Source: Sphaerimonospora sp050942215
GTDB lineage: Bacteria > Actinomycetota > Actinomycetes > Streptosporangiales > Streptosporangiaceae
Direction of reading: 5' to 3'
Assembly (NCBI RefSeq): GCF_050942215.1
Contig: NZ_CP192056.1
Coordinates: 372,001-436,000 of the forward strand
DNA length: 64,000 nucleotides
How positions within the stretch are numbered: the stretch's first letter is position 1; each line of letters opens with the position of its first letter. The position numbers and the translations under genes were made by a program. Below, one piece after another: positions 16,169 through 26,591 of the stretch. The notes beneath the pieces were generated by a model. The model made no database searches. It was not told the DNA's origin and saw nothing but the letters and a program-made list of their open reading frames with translations.

Positions 16169-17545
16169 TCAGCGGTTCAGCTTCTCCACGATGAGCCGGT
16201 AGAGCTGGCGCGGACGTCCGGGCTGGGGTGTGCGGTTCGGCGGAAGCGGCCACGCTAATCCCTCGTCAACCAGCGTGCGCAGCAACCGCCGGGCCGTACG
16301 CGGCGTGACGCTGAGCATCCGCCCCGCACTCTCGGCGTCCACGACGGTGTCGCCGCCCTCCAGCTTGGCGGCGAGGCGGGTGAGCACCTCGATCCCCTTG
16401 GGTTTGAGCGGCACGGCCGGATGGGGAGGTGTACGGGGCGGCGGCACCAGTGCCCGGCCCTCGCGGTCGACGGCGAACCCCTGTGCCTGCTTGCCACCCT
16501 GGGTGCGGGCCAGCGCGCCCCGGGCGTGTGTCTCCGCCTCGTGCGCGGTGCGCCCCATCCCGATGCCCACCTCGACGGCCAGCCCGAGTTCGTCGCGGAT
16601 CCTGGCCGCGAACGGAAGCATGCGAAAACCATCCGTGGCCGCCGAGATCGAGCCCTTGGTGCCGACCACGAGATAGCCGTGGTCGTCGATCGGCCACACA
16701 CTGGCGTTGATCCGGTTGGCCTCCTGTACGAGCAGGCGGTGCAGCGACAGCCGCAGCTCGTCCCGCCAGAAGCGTGGCGAGGTCCGTCTGATCGGCTCAC
16801 GCAGTGTCGGCACCTCCACCAGCACGACGGTGAGCTGAGACTCCTCCAGCCGATGCCGGGTGCCGAGCAGCGCCGCCGTGTGCAGTGCCGTACGGACCGC
16901 GGCGGCGGTCGGGCGGATCGATACGGCGGGCACCCCGGCGGCGGACAGCCGGTCGGCCACCCCCTGTACGCAGGTCAGCGCCCCGGTCGTCGACCCCTGG
17001 CGCACCAGCCGTTCGTGAAAGGACGCGATCGTGTTGACCGAGCCGGTGTCCTCCCTGCTGTGCACCTCGCTCGACGGGAGATTCAGATCGACGTAGGCCT
17101 CGTCGATCTCCGATCGGCCCACCACGTCGATGCTCACCCGGCGGGGATCGATCCGGTCGTCGAGCGCCGCCCGCGCGATCGCCGCGACCAGCGCCGCCCC
17201 GCCGAGTTGCACGTGGGTGGCGGGCATGGTCAGCACGCCGGCCCGCCGGGCGAGCTCGAAGGGCACCGGGCTCGCGAAAAGGCAGGCGTCCACCCCGGGG
17301 CCCAGTCGCGTGACCTTGTCCGCCGCCTCCTGCTCGTCCCGATAGGCGGCGGCGACCAGGCGACAGGGCACCGGGGCGGCTGAGTGCCCCATGAGCATCA
17401 CCCTCTCGACCAGGTCATGCGACCCGACCACACCGATGGTGAGGTCCGGTGCCACCGTGCTCAGACGCGATCCGCGCGGATTCTCTTCCGTGCGCTCGAC
17501 CAATGTTCGTCCCATCCCACGTGCCTTCGTCGTCATGGCTTCCAT
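16169..17545 (-). CDS. multidomain transcriptional regulator of unknown target
   Basis: 458 residues. The N-terminal 170 residues resemble a periplasmic-binding-type sensor fold (LTIGVVGSHDLVERVMLM near residue 35; DACLFASPVPFELARRAGVL). The middle (about 235-370: LTVVLVEVPT, RFWRDELRLSLHRLLVQEANRINA, GYLVVGTKGSI, EVGIGMGRTAHEAETHARGAL) looks like a degenerate nucleotide-cyclase/GGDEF-type domain without its catalytic signature. The C-terminus (GGDTVVDAESAGRMLSVTPRTARRLLRTLVDEGLAWPLPP) is a helix-turn-helix. I know proteins of this layout only as uncharacterised actinobacterial regulators. It is transcribed divergently from nothing obvious and lies downstream of murA on the same strand, 128 bp away. 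Confidence 0.6.
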   Translation of the reverse strand: MEAMTTKARGMGRTLVERTEENPRGSRLSTVAPDLTIGVVGSHDLVERVMLMGHSAAPVPCRLVAAAYRDEQEAADKVTRLGPGVDACLFASPVPFELARRAGVLTMPATHVQLGGAALVAAIARAALDDRIDPRRVSIDVVGRSEIDEAYVDLNLPSSEVHSREDTGSVNTIASFHERLVRQGSTTGALTCVQGVADRLSAAGVPAVSIRPTAAAVRTALHTAALLGTRHRLEESQLTVVLVEVPTLREPIRRTSPRFWRDELRLSLHRLLVQEANRINASVWPIDDHGYLVVGTKGSISAATDGFRMLPFAARIRDELGLAVEVGIGMGRTAHEAETHARGALARTQGGKQAQGFAVDREGRALVPPPRTPPHPAVPLKPKGIEVLTRLAAKLEGGDTVVDAESAGRMLSVTPRTARRLLRTLVDEGLAWPLPPNRTPQPGRPRQLYRLIVEKLNR

Positions 17546-17673
17546 TGGAACGATCGCTGGTTAGGGCCGAAATGTCACGCCCGGATTTACCGGAATACCA
17601 TTCGGGTGTCACAGGCGGGGTCTCTACAATGCAATGTTTGCGCTGGTCAAGACGGAAAAATGGGATTGCGGGC

Positions 17674-18951
17674 TCATGCCTCGCTCAAAGTGGAAATTTC
17701 ATGTTCCACATCTGCACCGAGCGCCTGCATGCGCTGCGCGAGCGCCGCGTGGCCCCGATCGATGAGATATCCGGATCCGATCGTGGTCTCGCCCTCCGCG
17801 GCCAGGCCCGCGAGCACGAGCGCGATGCCGGATCGCAGGTCGTGCGCCGTCACCTCGGTGCCGTGCAGCGGGGTGGGACCGTGTACGACCGCGCGGCTGC
17901 CGTCGACCTCGATGTTCGCGCCCATCTTGTTCAGCTCGCCGGCGAGGGCGAAGCGGCCGTCGAAGATGCGCTCGTGGATATAGCTGGATCCCTCGGCCAG
18001 GCAGGCGACCGTCATCAGCGGTGACTGCAGGTCGGTGGCGAAGCCGGGATAGGTGTCGGTGATGACGTTGATCGGGCGCAGCGCCCGCTCCCGCCGGACG
18101 TGCAGTACGGCGCCGTGGGTCTCGAACTCGACGCCCATCTGCTCGAGCTTCCAGCGGACCACGCCCAGGTGCTCGAGGGAGGCGCCGACCAGGTTCACCT
18201 CGCCGCCGGTGATCGCCGCCGCCATCGCGAACACGCCGGCGTCGAGCCGGTCGGGCATGACCGTGTGCTCGACCGCGGTCAGCTCGTTCACTCCTTCGAC
18301 CGTGATGAAGCCGGTGCCGCCACCGCGTATCCGTGCGCCCATCCGGCTCAGCATGGCGATGACGTCGAGGACCTCGGGTTCGAGCGCCGCGTTCTCGATC
18401 ACGGTGGTGCCCCTGGCGAGCGAGGCCGCCATGATCAGGTTCTCGGTGCCCGTGTGGGAGGGCGTGTCGAGGTAGAGCGGATGGCCCACGAGCCCGGAGG
18501 CCTTGATGTGGATGACGCTCTCGCCCTCGTCCACGACGGCGCCGAGGCGCTTGTAGCCGAGGTAGTGGAAGTCCAGGTTGCGGCTGCCCAGGTTGCAGCC
18601 GCCGACGCCCTCGATGACCGCCTCGCCGAGCCGGTGGAGGAGGGCCGGCACGAACAGCACGGACCCGCGGAACCGTCGCGCGATCGCGGCGGGCAGGACG
18701 GGACTGGTGAGCCGGGAGGCATCGATGACGAGCGTCCGCTCGGTCTCGTGGAACTCCACCTTGGCGCCCACGGCCTGTGCGAGCTCGACCGCGCGGCGCA
18801 CATCTTCGATCACCGGCACGTTGCGCAGGACGGTACGGCCCTCGGCCGCCATCAGCGCCGCCCCGATCATCGGTAGCACGGCGTTCTTCGCACCCTGGAT
18901 GAAAGCGGTACCACGCAGCACGTTGCCACCACGGACGCGGTAACGAACCAT
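17674..18951 (-). CDS. murA: UDP-N-acetylglucosamine 1-carboxyvinyltransferase
   Basis: 425 residues from ATG 18951, with GGAG 10 bases upstream; the upstream open frame is not used. It adds enolpyruvate from PEP to UDP-GlcNAc, the first committed step of peptidoglycan synthesis. The Lys/Asn pair of the active site is in GAKNAVLPMIGAAL (near residue 17), the loop cysteine is preserved in GVGGCNLGSRNLDFH, and the C-terminal Asp region reads YPGFATDLQSPLM. Fosfomycin targets this cysteine in the family. Housekeeping gene, single transcription unit by spacing. Confidence 0.93.
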   Translation of the reverse strand: MVRYRVRGGNVLRGTAFIQGAKNAVLPMIGAALMAAEGRTVLRNVPVIEDVRRAVELAQAVGAKVEFHETERTLVIDASRLTSPVLPAAIARRFRGSVLFVPALLHRLGEAVIEGVGGCNLGSRNLDFHYLGYKRLGAVVDEGESVIHIKASGLVGHPLYLDTPSHTGTENLIMAASLARGTTVIENAALEPEVLDVIAMLSRMGARIRGGGTGFITVEGVNELTAVEHTVMPDRLDAGVFAMAAAITGGEVNLVGASLEHLGVVRWKLEQMGVEFETHGAVLHVRRERALRPINVITDTYPGFATDLQSPLMTVACLAEGSSYIHERIFDGRFALAGELNKMGANIEVDGSRAVVHGPTPLHGTEVTAHDLRSGIALVLAGLAAEGETTIGSGYLIDRGHAALAQRMQALGADVEHEISTLSEA

Positions 18952-19181
18952 GGACGAAACTCCTATGTTGGGGGAGGGACGGGGGATCCGCATGAGGCGG
19001 CGGCTTCGCCTCAGCGTATCCCCTGATCCGGATGGTTCAGCCGAAGTCGCACGGGCTCGTGTTACGGGGGGGATCGTACGGTCCTGGCCGGTTTGCGCAC
19101 TGCCCCTGACCGGGGCGCTGAAACAGCCCACTTCACAGGCGCCGTTCAGGCCCCGCTCAAATGCCGCTCAGACCGGGCTCA

Positions 19182-19197
19182 GGTCCGGCTTCGGACC
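19182..19197. terminator. small hairpin downstream of purD
   Basis: GGTCCG and CGGACC arms around GCTT, 35 bp beyond the purD stop. Weak by itself. Confidence 0.35.
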
Positions 19198-19231
19198 GGA
19201 CTCGACTCGGGCCCCGCCTCAGATCTCAGGC

Positions 19232-20479
<1,248 letters not shown>

Positions 20480-20622
20480 ATTGTCTCGCACCGTCCCGGC
20501 CCGTTCTCTCCCCGCACACGCCCTTCCCGCCGAAGCCCTGCCCACCGGAGCCCTCCCCCGCCGAATCCCGTACGGCCCGACCGGTTGTCACAGGTATGGC
20601 CAGAATGTGCGGGTCGCTTTCG

Positions 20623-20654
20623 GCAGGAAGCGCATGATCGGCCATGCTTCCTGC
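20623..20654. promoter_or_regulatory. bulged inverted repeat in the purD-corA divergent region
   Basis: GCAGGAAGC (20623-20631) and GCTTCCTGC (20646-20654) are perfect complements; allowing a two-base bulge the stem extends through GCAT/ATGC to 11 pairs around GATCGGCC. It lies 144 bp upstream of purD and about 90 bp upstream of the small ORF at 20737. Could be an operator or a leader hairpin. The surrounding 20480-20895 holds no other feature I can support. Confidence 0.4.
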
Positions 20655-20736
20655 GGGTACCCTGGTAAAGGTGCTGCCCTGTGGTAAGTTGGGCAGGCTG
20701 TCAGTGCTGTCTTGTGGCGATTGGAGGTGGTCCGGG

Positions 20737-20847
20737 ATGAACCCTGGTGATCCTGTCAGTACGTGCCGGCGCACGTACGACGTGCGCATTCCCGACCACC
20801 TTGAAACAAAGCCCGAGGGGCAGCTCACGCCTGTTATTGAGGGGTGA
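20737..20847 (+). CDS. possible 36-residue small protein upstream of corA
   Basis: ATG 20737 is preceded by an excellent ribosome-binding site (GGAGGTGG, 20725-20732). The frame encodes 36 residues, MNPGDPVSTCRRTYDV and then a charged tail, and stops 49 bp before the transporter. Third-position GC is lower than in neighbouring genes, so protein coding is uncertain. Position and signal strength fit a leader peptide for the downstream transporter. Confidence 0.45.
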   Translation: MNPGDPVSTCRRTYDVRIPDHLETKPEGQLTPVIEG

Positions 20848-20895
20848 CATCACGTCGCGCGGAGAGCGTGCCGGCTCGGGCGGGAAAGGCTCGCC

Positions 20896-22014
20896 ATGCG
20901 CTCCTCGATTCTTTTCACCCGCATCAACAGGCACGGCAGGATGATTCCCCCTCGTCTCAACGGGGCCGTGTCGGCCGCCGTCAGGGGGTCGAGCGGCGGC
21001 CCGCCGGACGACTCCGTGGTGGAGTTCGGCGCGTACGTCCGCGGTGAGAGGGTCGCGGCCCAGGGCATCCCCGAGGCGGTCAGGCTGGTCCGCGAGCACA
21101 ACCACGACAGCCCGGTCCCCGACGCCTACGTGTGGGTCGGCCTGCACGAGCCCGCCGCTCCCGAGGTCGAGTGGCTCGCCGAGCTGTTCGGTCTGCACCC
21201 GCTGGCAGTCGAGGACGCGATCAAGGCGCACCAGCGGCCCAAGGTCGAGCGGTACGGCGACTCGCTGTTCGTCGTACTCAAGACCGTCGCCTTCGTCGAC
21301 CACAACGAGACGGCCGGCTCCGGAGAGGTCATCGGCACGGGCGAGATCATGCTGTTCGTCGGGCCCGACTTCGTGGTGACCGTACGGCACGGCGGGCACT
21401 GTCCGCTCGGCGACGTGCGCGAGCGGATGGAGACGGAGCCGAAGATGCTGACGCGGGGGCCCATCGGCGTGCTGCACGCGATCGCCGACCACGTGGTCGA
21501 CAGATATCTGCACGTCGCCGACCAGATGCAGGCCGAGCTCGAAGAGGTCGAGGCCGCCGTCTTCGCCGAGGTGAGCTCCCGCGACATCAATCGGATCTAC
21601 CAGCTCAAGCGCCAGATGCTGGAGCTCAAGCGGGCCGTCGGCCCGCTGCAGACGCCGTTCAGCGCGCTGCCGCAGCGCCGCATGATCCCCTCGGAGATGC
21701 GGGAGTACTTCCGTGATGTGGGAGACCACCTCTCCCGGGTGTGCGAGCAGGTCCAGGCCTCCAACGAACTGTCCGACTCGATCCTGCAGGCCGCGCTGGC
21801 GCGCTCCAACGCGCTGGCGAACGAGGACATGCGGAAGATCTCATCCTGGGTCGCGATCATCTCGGTCCCCACGATGATCGCCGGAATCTACGGCATGAAC
21901 TTCGAACACATGCCGGAGGTCAAGACGGCCTGGGGTTACCCCCTCGTGATCGGTCTGATGGTCGTGGCCTGTACGCTCCTCCACCGCGCTTTCCGCCGCA
22001 ACGGCTGGCTCTGA
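20896..22014 (+). CDS. corA: CorA-family Mg2+/Co2+ transporter
   Basis: 372 residues. Long cytoplasmic N-terminal domain with the usual LAELFGLHPLAVEDAIKAHQRPKVERY motif, then a long helix region (YLHVADQMQAELEEVEAAVF) and two C-terminal membrane helices. The selectivity signature GMN is present (YGMNFEHMPE, between the two helices). It forms pentameric divalent-cation channels in the plasma membrane. The start at ATG 20896 has a GGAAAGG-like site; an internal ATG at 20941 is possible. Divergent from purD. Confidence 0.92.
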   Translation: MRSSILFTRINRHGRMIPPRLNGAVSAAVRGSSGGPPDDSVVEFGAYVRGERVAAQGIPEAVRLVREHNHDSPVPDAYVWVGLHEPAAPEVEWLAELFGLHPLAVEDAIKAHQRPKVERYGDSLFVVLKTVAFVDHNETAGSGEVIGTGEIMLFVGPDFVVTVRHGGHCPLGDVRERMETEPKMLTRGPIGVLHAIADHVVDRYLHVADQMQAELEEVEAAVFAEVSSRDINRIYQLKRQMLELKRAVGPLQTPFSALPQRRMIPSEMREYFRDVGDHLSRVCEQVQASNELSDSILQAALARSNALANEDMRKISSWVAIISVPTMIAGIYGMNFEHMPEVKTAWGYPLVIGLMVVACTLLHRAFRRNGWL

Positions 22015-22380
22015 CCGTTCTCGGCTCGGCCTACGCCCGGTTTTCCCCGGTACTGAACCTCGATTCTCGACACAGCGGGCGGATGTGAGCGGCGACGCGG
22101 CGGCCGGCGGTGCGGGGCCGCCTGACAGGAGAAGCCCGCTCACTCCGCGTGACGGTCGGCATCGCGTTCCGCATCGTCTTCGGCGTCGTCCTGAGCCCGG
22201 GGGCGAGGACTCCCCCGGGCCACCCCGGCCCTCATCCGGCGCCCGTCGAGCGTGTCGCGCATCTTGCCGGTGAAAGCACCCCTTGAAAATGCTACTTAAG
22301 AATGCCGCGCGCTCCGCAGCGGCACGGTAAGGGTGCCGAGAAGGCGCTCGCCATAATGAAGTGGCAGCCTCAGACCGTCG
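22015..22380. other. intergenic stretch at the left edge of the catabolic island
   Basis: 366 bp between convergent genes. I see no gene. Base composition drops to the right (22270-22380 is visibly more A/T-rich), which marks the transition from the corA side to the lower-GC island. Confidence 0.5.
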
Positions 22381-23658
22381 TTATGACCGGGTCGGCGTCT
22401 CAACCTGGAAATCGTCGAGGATCTCGACTATGGTCCTCTCGGACCCCACATTTCCTGGAATCACGACATAATCGAGTGGGCGGGCGAGGCGATCGCGCAA
22501 CCGCCATACAGAAACCCCTGGCACGATCTGCCCTTGAACGGTCGCGGATGTCGCGCCGATGCCGGTGCGGGCGACCTCGGCCGAGGTGATTCCCCCCTTC
22601 GAGACGACGAGGTCGAAGTGCTCGACCAGTTCGGATACACAGGTCGTCAAGGCTTCCATCACACGCTGACCATGTCGCAGGGTCCCGTGCGCCTCATCGC
22701 GGTTCCGCTCAGACGAGATCACGACCAGCGGCGACGTGCCGAGGCGTTCCCTGGCGGTCGCCGCGAGCCTCTTCCCCGCACTGATCGGGTCGGCGAGCGC
22801 TTCTGCGGTCTCAAGGACGACGGACGGCCCCCAGCGCTCCTCGACGGCGCGCAACTGCTCACTGGCGGCCGCCGTGTGCGATCCGCATACGAGCAGCGTC
22901 GCCCGTGGCGGTCGGGAGGCTGGACGAAATGGGGCGGTGCTGCTCACGCCCGCCAGCTCGGCGGCGAGGGGGGCGCCGCACCGCACGACGATTCTCCGGC
23001 CGTGGGCGCTCGCATTCGTGATGGCGTCGGCGATGGCGGCGATGTCCTGGTCGTTTTCGACGTCGGGCAGTACGACGCTTCCGCCGGGCGCCTCGCGAAG
23101 CGCCTGCAGGAGGCCGTCGGAGCGAACGGAGGCAAGGCTGATGCGCACCGGGCGGAAGGACGACTTCTCGTGTACATAGTCCGTGAGCGTCGAACTGTGG
23201 AAGGAGAAGACCGGGTCGTCGGCGAACTCCGTTCGATGGGCCGGTACATCCACTCCATCGATGGAGACGTAATGAACGTTGTCGAGGGTCCTGCGGCCGC
23301 CCGCGGGGAAGGCCGGCACGAATACAAGCACGGAGTCGGGGTCCATGAACTGCGCGGATTCGGCGAAGACATGGCCGCGCAGCGTGGAGTCTCCTCGAAG
23401 CACGAAGCGCACTTCGACGCCGAGGGCTTCGGCCGCCGCGGCGGCGTTGCGGCGCACCTCGTTGACCAGCTCGACGGCGGCCGCCTCGTCGATCGATCGG
23501 GTGTTGGTCAGAATGTAGACACTCGGGTTCTCCGCGAGCGCCTCCTGCAGGGTTTCGCTGTCCCACGAGAAGAGAACGCGGACTCCCGTAGCGCTCTGGG
23601 TACCCGTGGGGTCGTCGTCCAGCACCACTGTGCGGACATCTGTTCTTGTCGCCGTCAT
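22381..23658 (-). CDS. four-carbon acid sugar kinase family (DUF1537/OtnK-like)
   Basis: 425 residues from ATG 23658; an in-frame ATG at 23682 is an alternative that would overlap the GntR gene. N-terminal substrate domain opens with VVLDDDPTGTQSATGVRVLFSW and holds TNTRSID, VLRGDSTLRGH, PAFPAGGRRT; the C-terminal nucleotide domain shows LLVCGSHTAAASEQL, VVSKGGITSAEVARTGIG and VIPGNVGSERTIVEILDDF. Known members phosphorylate erythronate, threonate and related acids with ATP. It is the last gene of the minus-strand island operon, 4 bp after the regulator's stop, so the imported compound or a product of it is probably a four-carbon acid sugar. No aldolase or dehydrogenase of the classical denA/otn pathways is adjacent. 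Confidence 0.85.
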   Translation of the reverse strand: MTATRTDVRTVVLDDDPTGTQSATGVRVLFSWDSETLQEALAENPSVYILTNTRSIDEAAAVELVNEVRRNAAAAAEALGVEVRFVLRGDSTLRGHVFAESAQFMDPDSVLVFVPAFPAGGRRTLDNVHYVSIDGVDVPAHRTEFADDPVFSFHSSTLTDYVHEKSSFRPVRISLASVRSDGLLQALREAPGGSVVLPDVENDQDIAAIADAITNASAHGRRIVVRCGAPLAAELAGVSSTAPFRPASRPPRATLLVCGSHTAAASEQLRAVEERWGPSVVLETAEALADPISAGKRLAATARERLGTSPLVVISSERNRDEAHGTLRHGQRVMEALTTCVSELVEHFDLVVSKGGITSAEVARTGIGATSATVQGQIVPGVSVWRLRDRLARPLDYVVIPGNVGSERTIVEILDDFQVETPTRS

Positions 23659-23662
23659 CTCG

Positions 23663-24394
23663 TCAGAGCGTGTCTTTCTCATTGATGCCGGGCCGAGCTC
23701 TCGAATGGTCGTCGACGTTCGCCCGGTCCCGCAACGCACGCGATTTCACTCCTTCGATGTGGTCACTCATCGCGGTGCTCGCCCGCTCCGGGTCGCCACT
23801 CGCGATGGCGTCCACGATGATGTTGTGTTCGTCGACCGCATGATCGACATCCGAGCGGCCGACCGCCCCGAACAGCCGAAAACGCTGTACATGCGCTTCA
23901 AGTGATTTATAGGCGCGAAAGAGGAATGGATTGTTCGCCTGCTTTGCGATGAGGTCGTGGAACTCCTCGTCGGTCTTGCGATACCGTCCGTAACTCCTCT
24001 CCTGTCCGGCAAGCGATTTCATCTCTGACACGTTCGTCCGGAGGGCCTGGATGAAGGCGTCGTCCGCGTTGAGGCACGCGAGACGTGCGTTCGGAGCCTC
24101 GATGATCGAGCGCGCGTCCGTTAGCTGCAGGAGCTGCTCTGTCGTGATCAACTGACCGGCACGATAGCCGCGCAGAGCCTCTCGCTCGACGAGTCCGGTC
24201 GCCTCGAGTCGCGCCAGGGCCTCCCTGATCGGTGTAGCGGAAACGGACAGCTCTCGCGAGAGCGAATCGATGTTCACCGCCGCGCCTGCCTGAATCGTTC
24301 CGTCGATCAGTTGATCGAGGAGGATCTCGTAGATGCTGTCGGCGAGGGATCGACGGGAAGGTCGCGATGCTGAGTGTCCGTATTGAGGGGACAT
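23663..24394 (-). CDS. GntR-family regulator, FadR/FCD type
   Basis: 243 residues. N-terminal winged helix (LADSIYEILLDQLIDGTI, TPIREALARLEATGLV) followed by an all-helical FCD ligand domain (residues 95-225), with the metal-ligand type residues of the FCD family (EEFHDLIAKQANN, DEHNIIVDAIASGD). FCD regulators usually release DNA when they bind a small carboxylic acid. The likely operators are the two ATCCTATAGGAT palindromes at 28201 and 28579, between the divergent island promoters. It sits fourth in the operon it probably controls. Third-position A/T is high relative to the flanking housekeeping genes. Confidence 0.88.
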   Translation of the reverse strand: MSPQYGHSASRPSRRSLADSIYEILLDQLIDGTIQAGAAVNIDSLSRELSVSATPIREALARLEATGLVEREALRGYRAGQLITTEQLLQLTDARSIIEAPNARLACLNADDAFIQALRTNVSEMKSLAGQERSYGRYRKTDEEFHDLIAKQANNPFLFRAYKSLEAHVQRFRLFGAVGRSDVDHAVDEHNIIVDAIASGDPERASTAMSDHIEGVKSRALRDRANVDDHSRARPGINEKDTL

Positions 24395-24481
24395 GCTGCA
24401 GTTCTTCGCTTTCTGTCGTCATAGATCTGGTTCTGCGGCCGACGCACTGTGGCGTCGGCCGCAGAACGCGGGAGAGCCGCC

Positions 24482-25519
24482 TCAGCTCTCGTCTTCGATC
24501 TTGCCTGTGTTCAGGTTGCGGTCCACCACGTCGGCGATTCTCGCGAGGAAGTCATCCTTGCCGGAGACGACGTTGACATAGAAGTCGTCGACATTGTCCT
24601 TCGTCACCGGTGCCATCGTGTACGTGTAGTGCGACTCCGTGCTCTCTCCCTTCACGACCTTGTAGAGCGCGGCGAGGCCGGCCGCGAACTCGGTCCGGGC
24701 GTGCTGCATCTGCGAGCCGATGAAGCGGCCGTCCTTGATCGCGTTCAGGCCGTCCTCGGTGGCGTCGACTCCGACGACCGCGACGGTCTTTCCGGCTTCG
24801 GTCGCCGCCTGGACGGCACCCAACCCGATTTCATCGCCGCACGCGATCACACCGTCGATATGCGGGACAGCGGTCATCCAGTTCTTTACCTTGTCGATGG
24901 CCTCCGCGATGTTCTGCGCTCCGTCCTTGGCGACCTTCTCGACATCGGGGTATTTCGCGAGCACTTCCTCCATGCCCTTGGTGCGCTGAATCTCGTACGA
25001 CGCGCCCAGCAGGCACTGCAGGATCGCCACCTTGCCCTTGCCGTCGAGGTGGTCCATCATCATCTGCGCGGCTTGACGTCCGGCCGCGACGTTGTCGGGA
25101 AGGACGGCGACATCGACCGAACTGTCGTCCTGCACCGTGGCGTTGACGAAGCCGATCTTGATTCCCGCGTCTTTCGCCGCCTTCAACTGCGGCGCGAGGG
25201 AGTCGAACTGAACGGGAGCGACGAGGATCCCGTCGACGCGTGCCTGGATGTACTGGTCGATCTGGTTGGCCTGGGTGGCGACGTCGCCGTTGGCGGAGTT
25301 CCAGAGGAGTTCGATGTCGCGGGCCTTGGCGTAAGCGTCGATGCCTTCCTTGCCCTGGGCGGCGAAGTTGTCCTGGCCGTACACGGTCACGCCGATCCGC
25401 ACGCGGTCACCGTCGCCTCCTGCGCTGCCCGGACTGTCCGATGTGCTGCATCCGCTCATGCCGAGGGCCAGCGCCGCTGCGGCGGCGACGGCGAGCACCC
25501 GAGTCTTGAGAATCCTCAT
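24482..25519 (-). CDS. ABC transporter sugar-binding lipoprotein
   Basis: 345 residues from ATG 25519 (AGGAAAAG site). Lipoprotein signal with lipobox ALGMSGC (Cys near residue 23), then a Ser/Gly linker and a periplasmic-binding-protein type 1 fold: RIGVTVYGQDNFAAQGKEG, YIQARVDGILVAPVQFDSL, PHIDGVIACGDEIGLGAVQA and VAVVGVDATEDG. Family members bind sugars or sugar-like ligands on the outer face of the membrane and deliver them to the RbsC-type permease encoded just upstream (65-bp gap). Ligand unknown; the kinase and amidase of the island suggest an acid sugar or an amide/acyl conjugate of one. Confidence 0.9.
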   Translation of the reverse strand: MRILKTRVLAVAAAAALALGMSGCSTSDSPGSAGGDGDRVRIGVTVYGQDNFAAQGKEGIDAYAKARDIELLWNSANGDVATQANQIDQYIQARVDGILVAPVQFDSLAPQLKAAKDAGIKIGFVNATVQDDSSVDVAVLPDNVAAGRQAAQMMMDHLDGKGKVAILQCLLGASYEIQRTKGMEEVLAKYPDVEKVAKDGAQNIAEAIDKVKNWMTAVPHIDGVIACGDEIGLGAVQAATEAGKTVAVVGVDATEDGLNAIKDGRFIGSQMQHARTEFAAGLAALYKVVKGESTESHYTYTMAPVTKDNVDDFYVNVVSGKDDFLARIADVVDRNLNTGKIEDES

Positions 25520-25583
25520 TTTACTTTTCTTTTCCTTTCGTGTGATCGCATCGGCGCGACCACGGTCGTCAGATGGGGGTGCG

Positions 25584-26591
25584 TCAACGGTTGAGTCTGC
25601 GGATCGCGAACACGTCCACACCGACGGCGGTCGCGATCAGTAGTCCCTTGATGACGTCCTGCCAATAGGAGGGGATGAGCATGATGTCGAGGCCGTTGTT
25701 GAGCGTCTGGATCAGCAGGAGTCCGATCGCCGTGCCCCAGACGGTGCCGCGGCCGCCGAACAGGCTCGCCCCGCCGATCACGACCGCCGCGATCGCGTCG
25801 AGCTCATATCCGGCGCCGAGGCTCGGCGCGGCGTTGACGACTCTCGACGAGAGCAGGACTCCCGAGATCCCCGCGAGGAGACCGGAGATGGCGTACACCT
25901 GGAACCGCACCCGGCCCACCTTGATCCCGGCGATCTCGGCCGCGACGGGGTTCCCGCCGACCGCGTAGATGCGGGTGCCGAACGCGAACTTGTGCAGGAG
26001 CACGCCGATCACGAGAAGACCGATGAACATCAGCCAGACCGGGACGGGCAGACCGCCGAGGCGAGTGTTGGCGAGTTCCCCGTACGCGGCCGGGATGCCC
26101 AGGATCGGCGCACCCTTGCCGACCGCGTAGGCGAGCCCGCTCGCGGCGGTCAGCGTTGACAGGGTGGCCACGAAGGGAGCGATGGCGAATACGGATACCA
26201 AGAGCCCGTTCACGATTCCGACCGCAAGGCCGACGAGCACTCCGATCGCGAAGCCCAGCCAGATTTTCGAGGGGTCGTTGACCGCGAACCAGGCCGAGGT
26301 CATGGCACTCAGTGCGATGACCGAGCCGACGGAGAGATCGATGCCTCCCGTCAGGATGACCAACGTCTGGCCCAGTGCGATGAGCGCGAAGGGTGCGGCG
26401 GCGATCAGGATGGACTGAAGGTTCTGGGGGGAGGCGAATCGTGGGGTCGAAAGAGTGAACACCAGCACCGCGATGAGCATGACGCCCACCATGGAGTTTC
26501 GGATGAGGAACACGCCGCCGCGGGACCGCCAAAATGTCTTGGACACCTCCGTCGTGATGGAGGCTGGAATCGCAGTGGTGTCAGTTCGCAT
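25584..26591 (-). CDS. RbsC-type ABC permease
   Basis: 335 residues with about nine to ten hydrophobic segments. Family signatures: LIALGQTLVILTGGIDLSVGSVIALSAM, LVGLAVGIVNGLLVS, FVATLSTLTAASG, GTRIYAVGGNPVAAEIAGIKV and AAVVIGGASLFGGRGTVWGT (the EAA-like loop that contacts the ATPase). It forms the membrane channel of the sugar-type importer. Its start overlaps the end of the ATPase gene by 11 bp, so translation is coupled. Confidence 0.92.
   Translation of the reverse strand: MRTDTTAIPASITTEVSKTFWRSRGGVFLIRNSMVGVMLIAVLVFTLSTPRFASPQNLQSILIAAAPFALIALGQTLVILTGGIDLSVGSVIALSAMTSAWFAVNDPSKIWLGFAIGVLVGLAVGIVNGLLVSVFAIAPFVATLSTLTAASGLAYAVGKGAPILGIPAAYGELANTRLGGLPVPVWLMFIGLLVIGVLLHKFAFGTRIYAVGGNPVAAEIAGIKVGRVRFQVYAISGLLAGISGVLLSSRVVNAAPSLGAGYELDAIAAVVIGGASLFGGRGTVWGTAIGLLLIQTLNNGLDIMLIPSYWQDVIKGLLIATAVGVDVFAIRRLNR

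Noticed and set aside
22085..22273. Small plus-strand frame after corA
   Set aside because: Arg/Pro-rich chance frame without a site; typical of GC-rich intergenic DNA.
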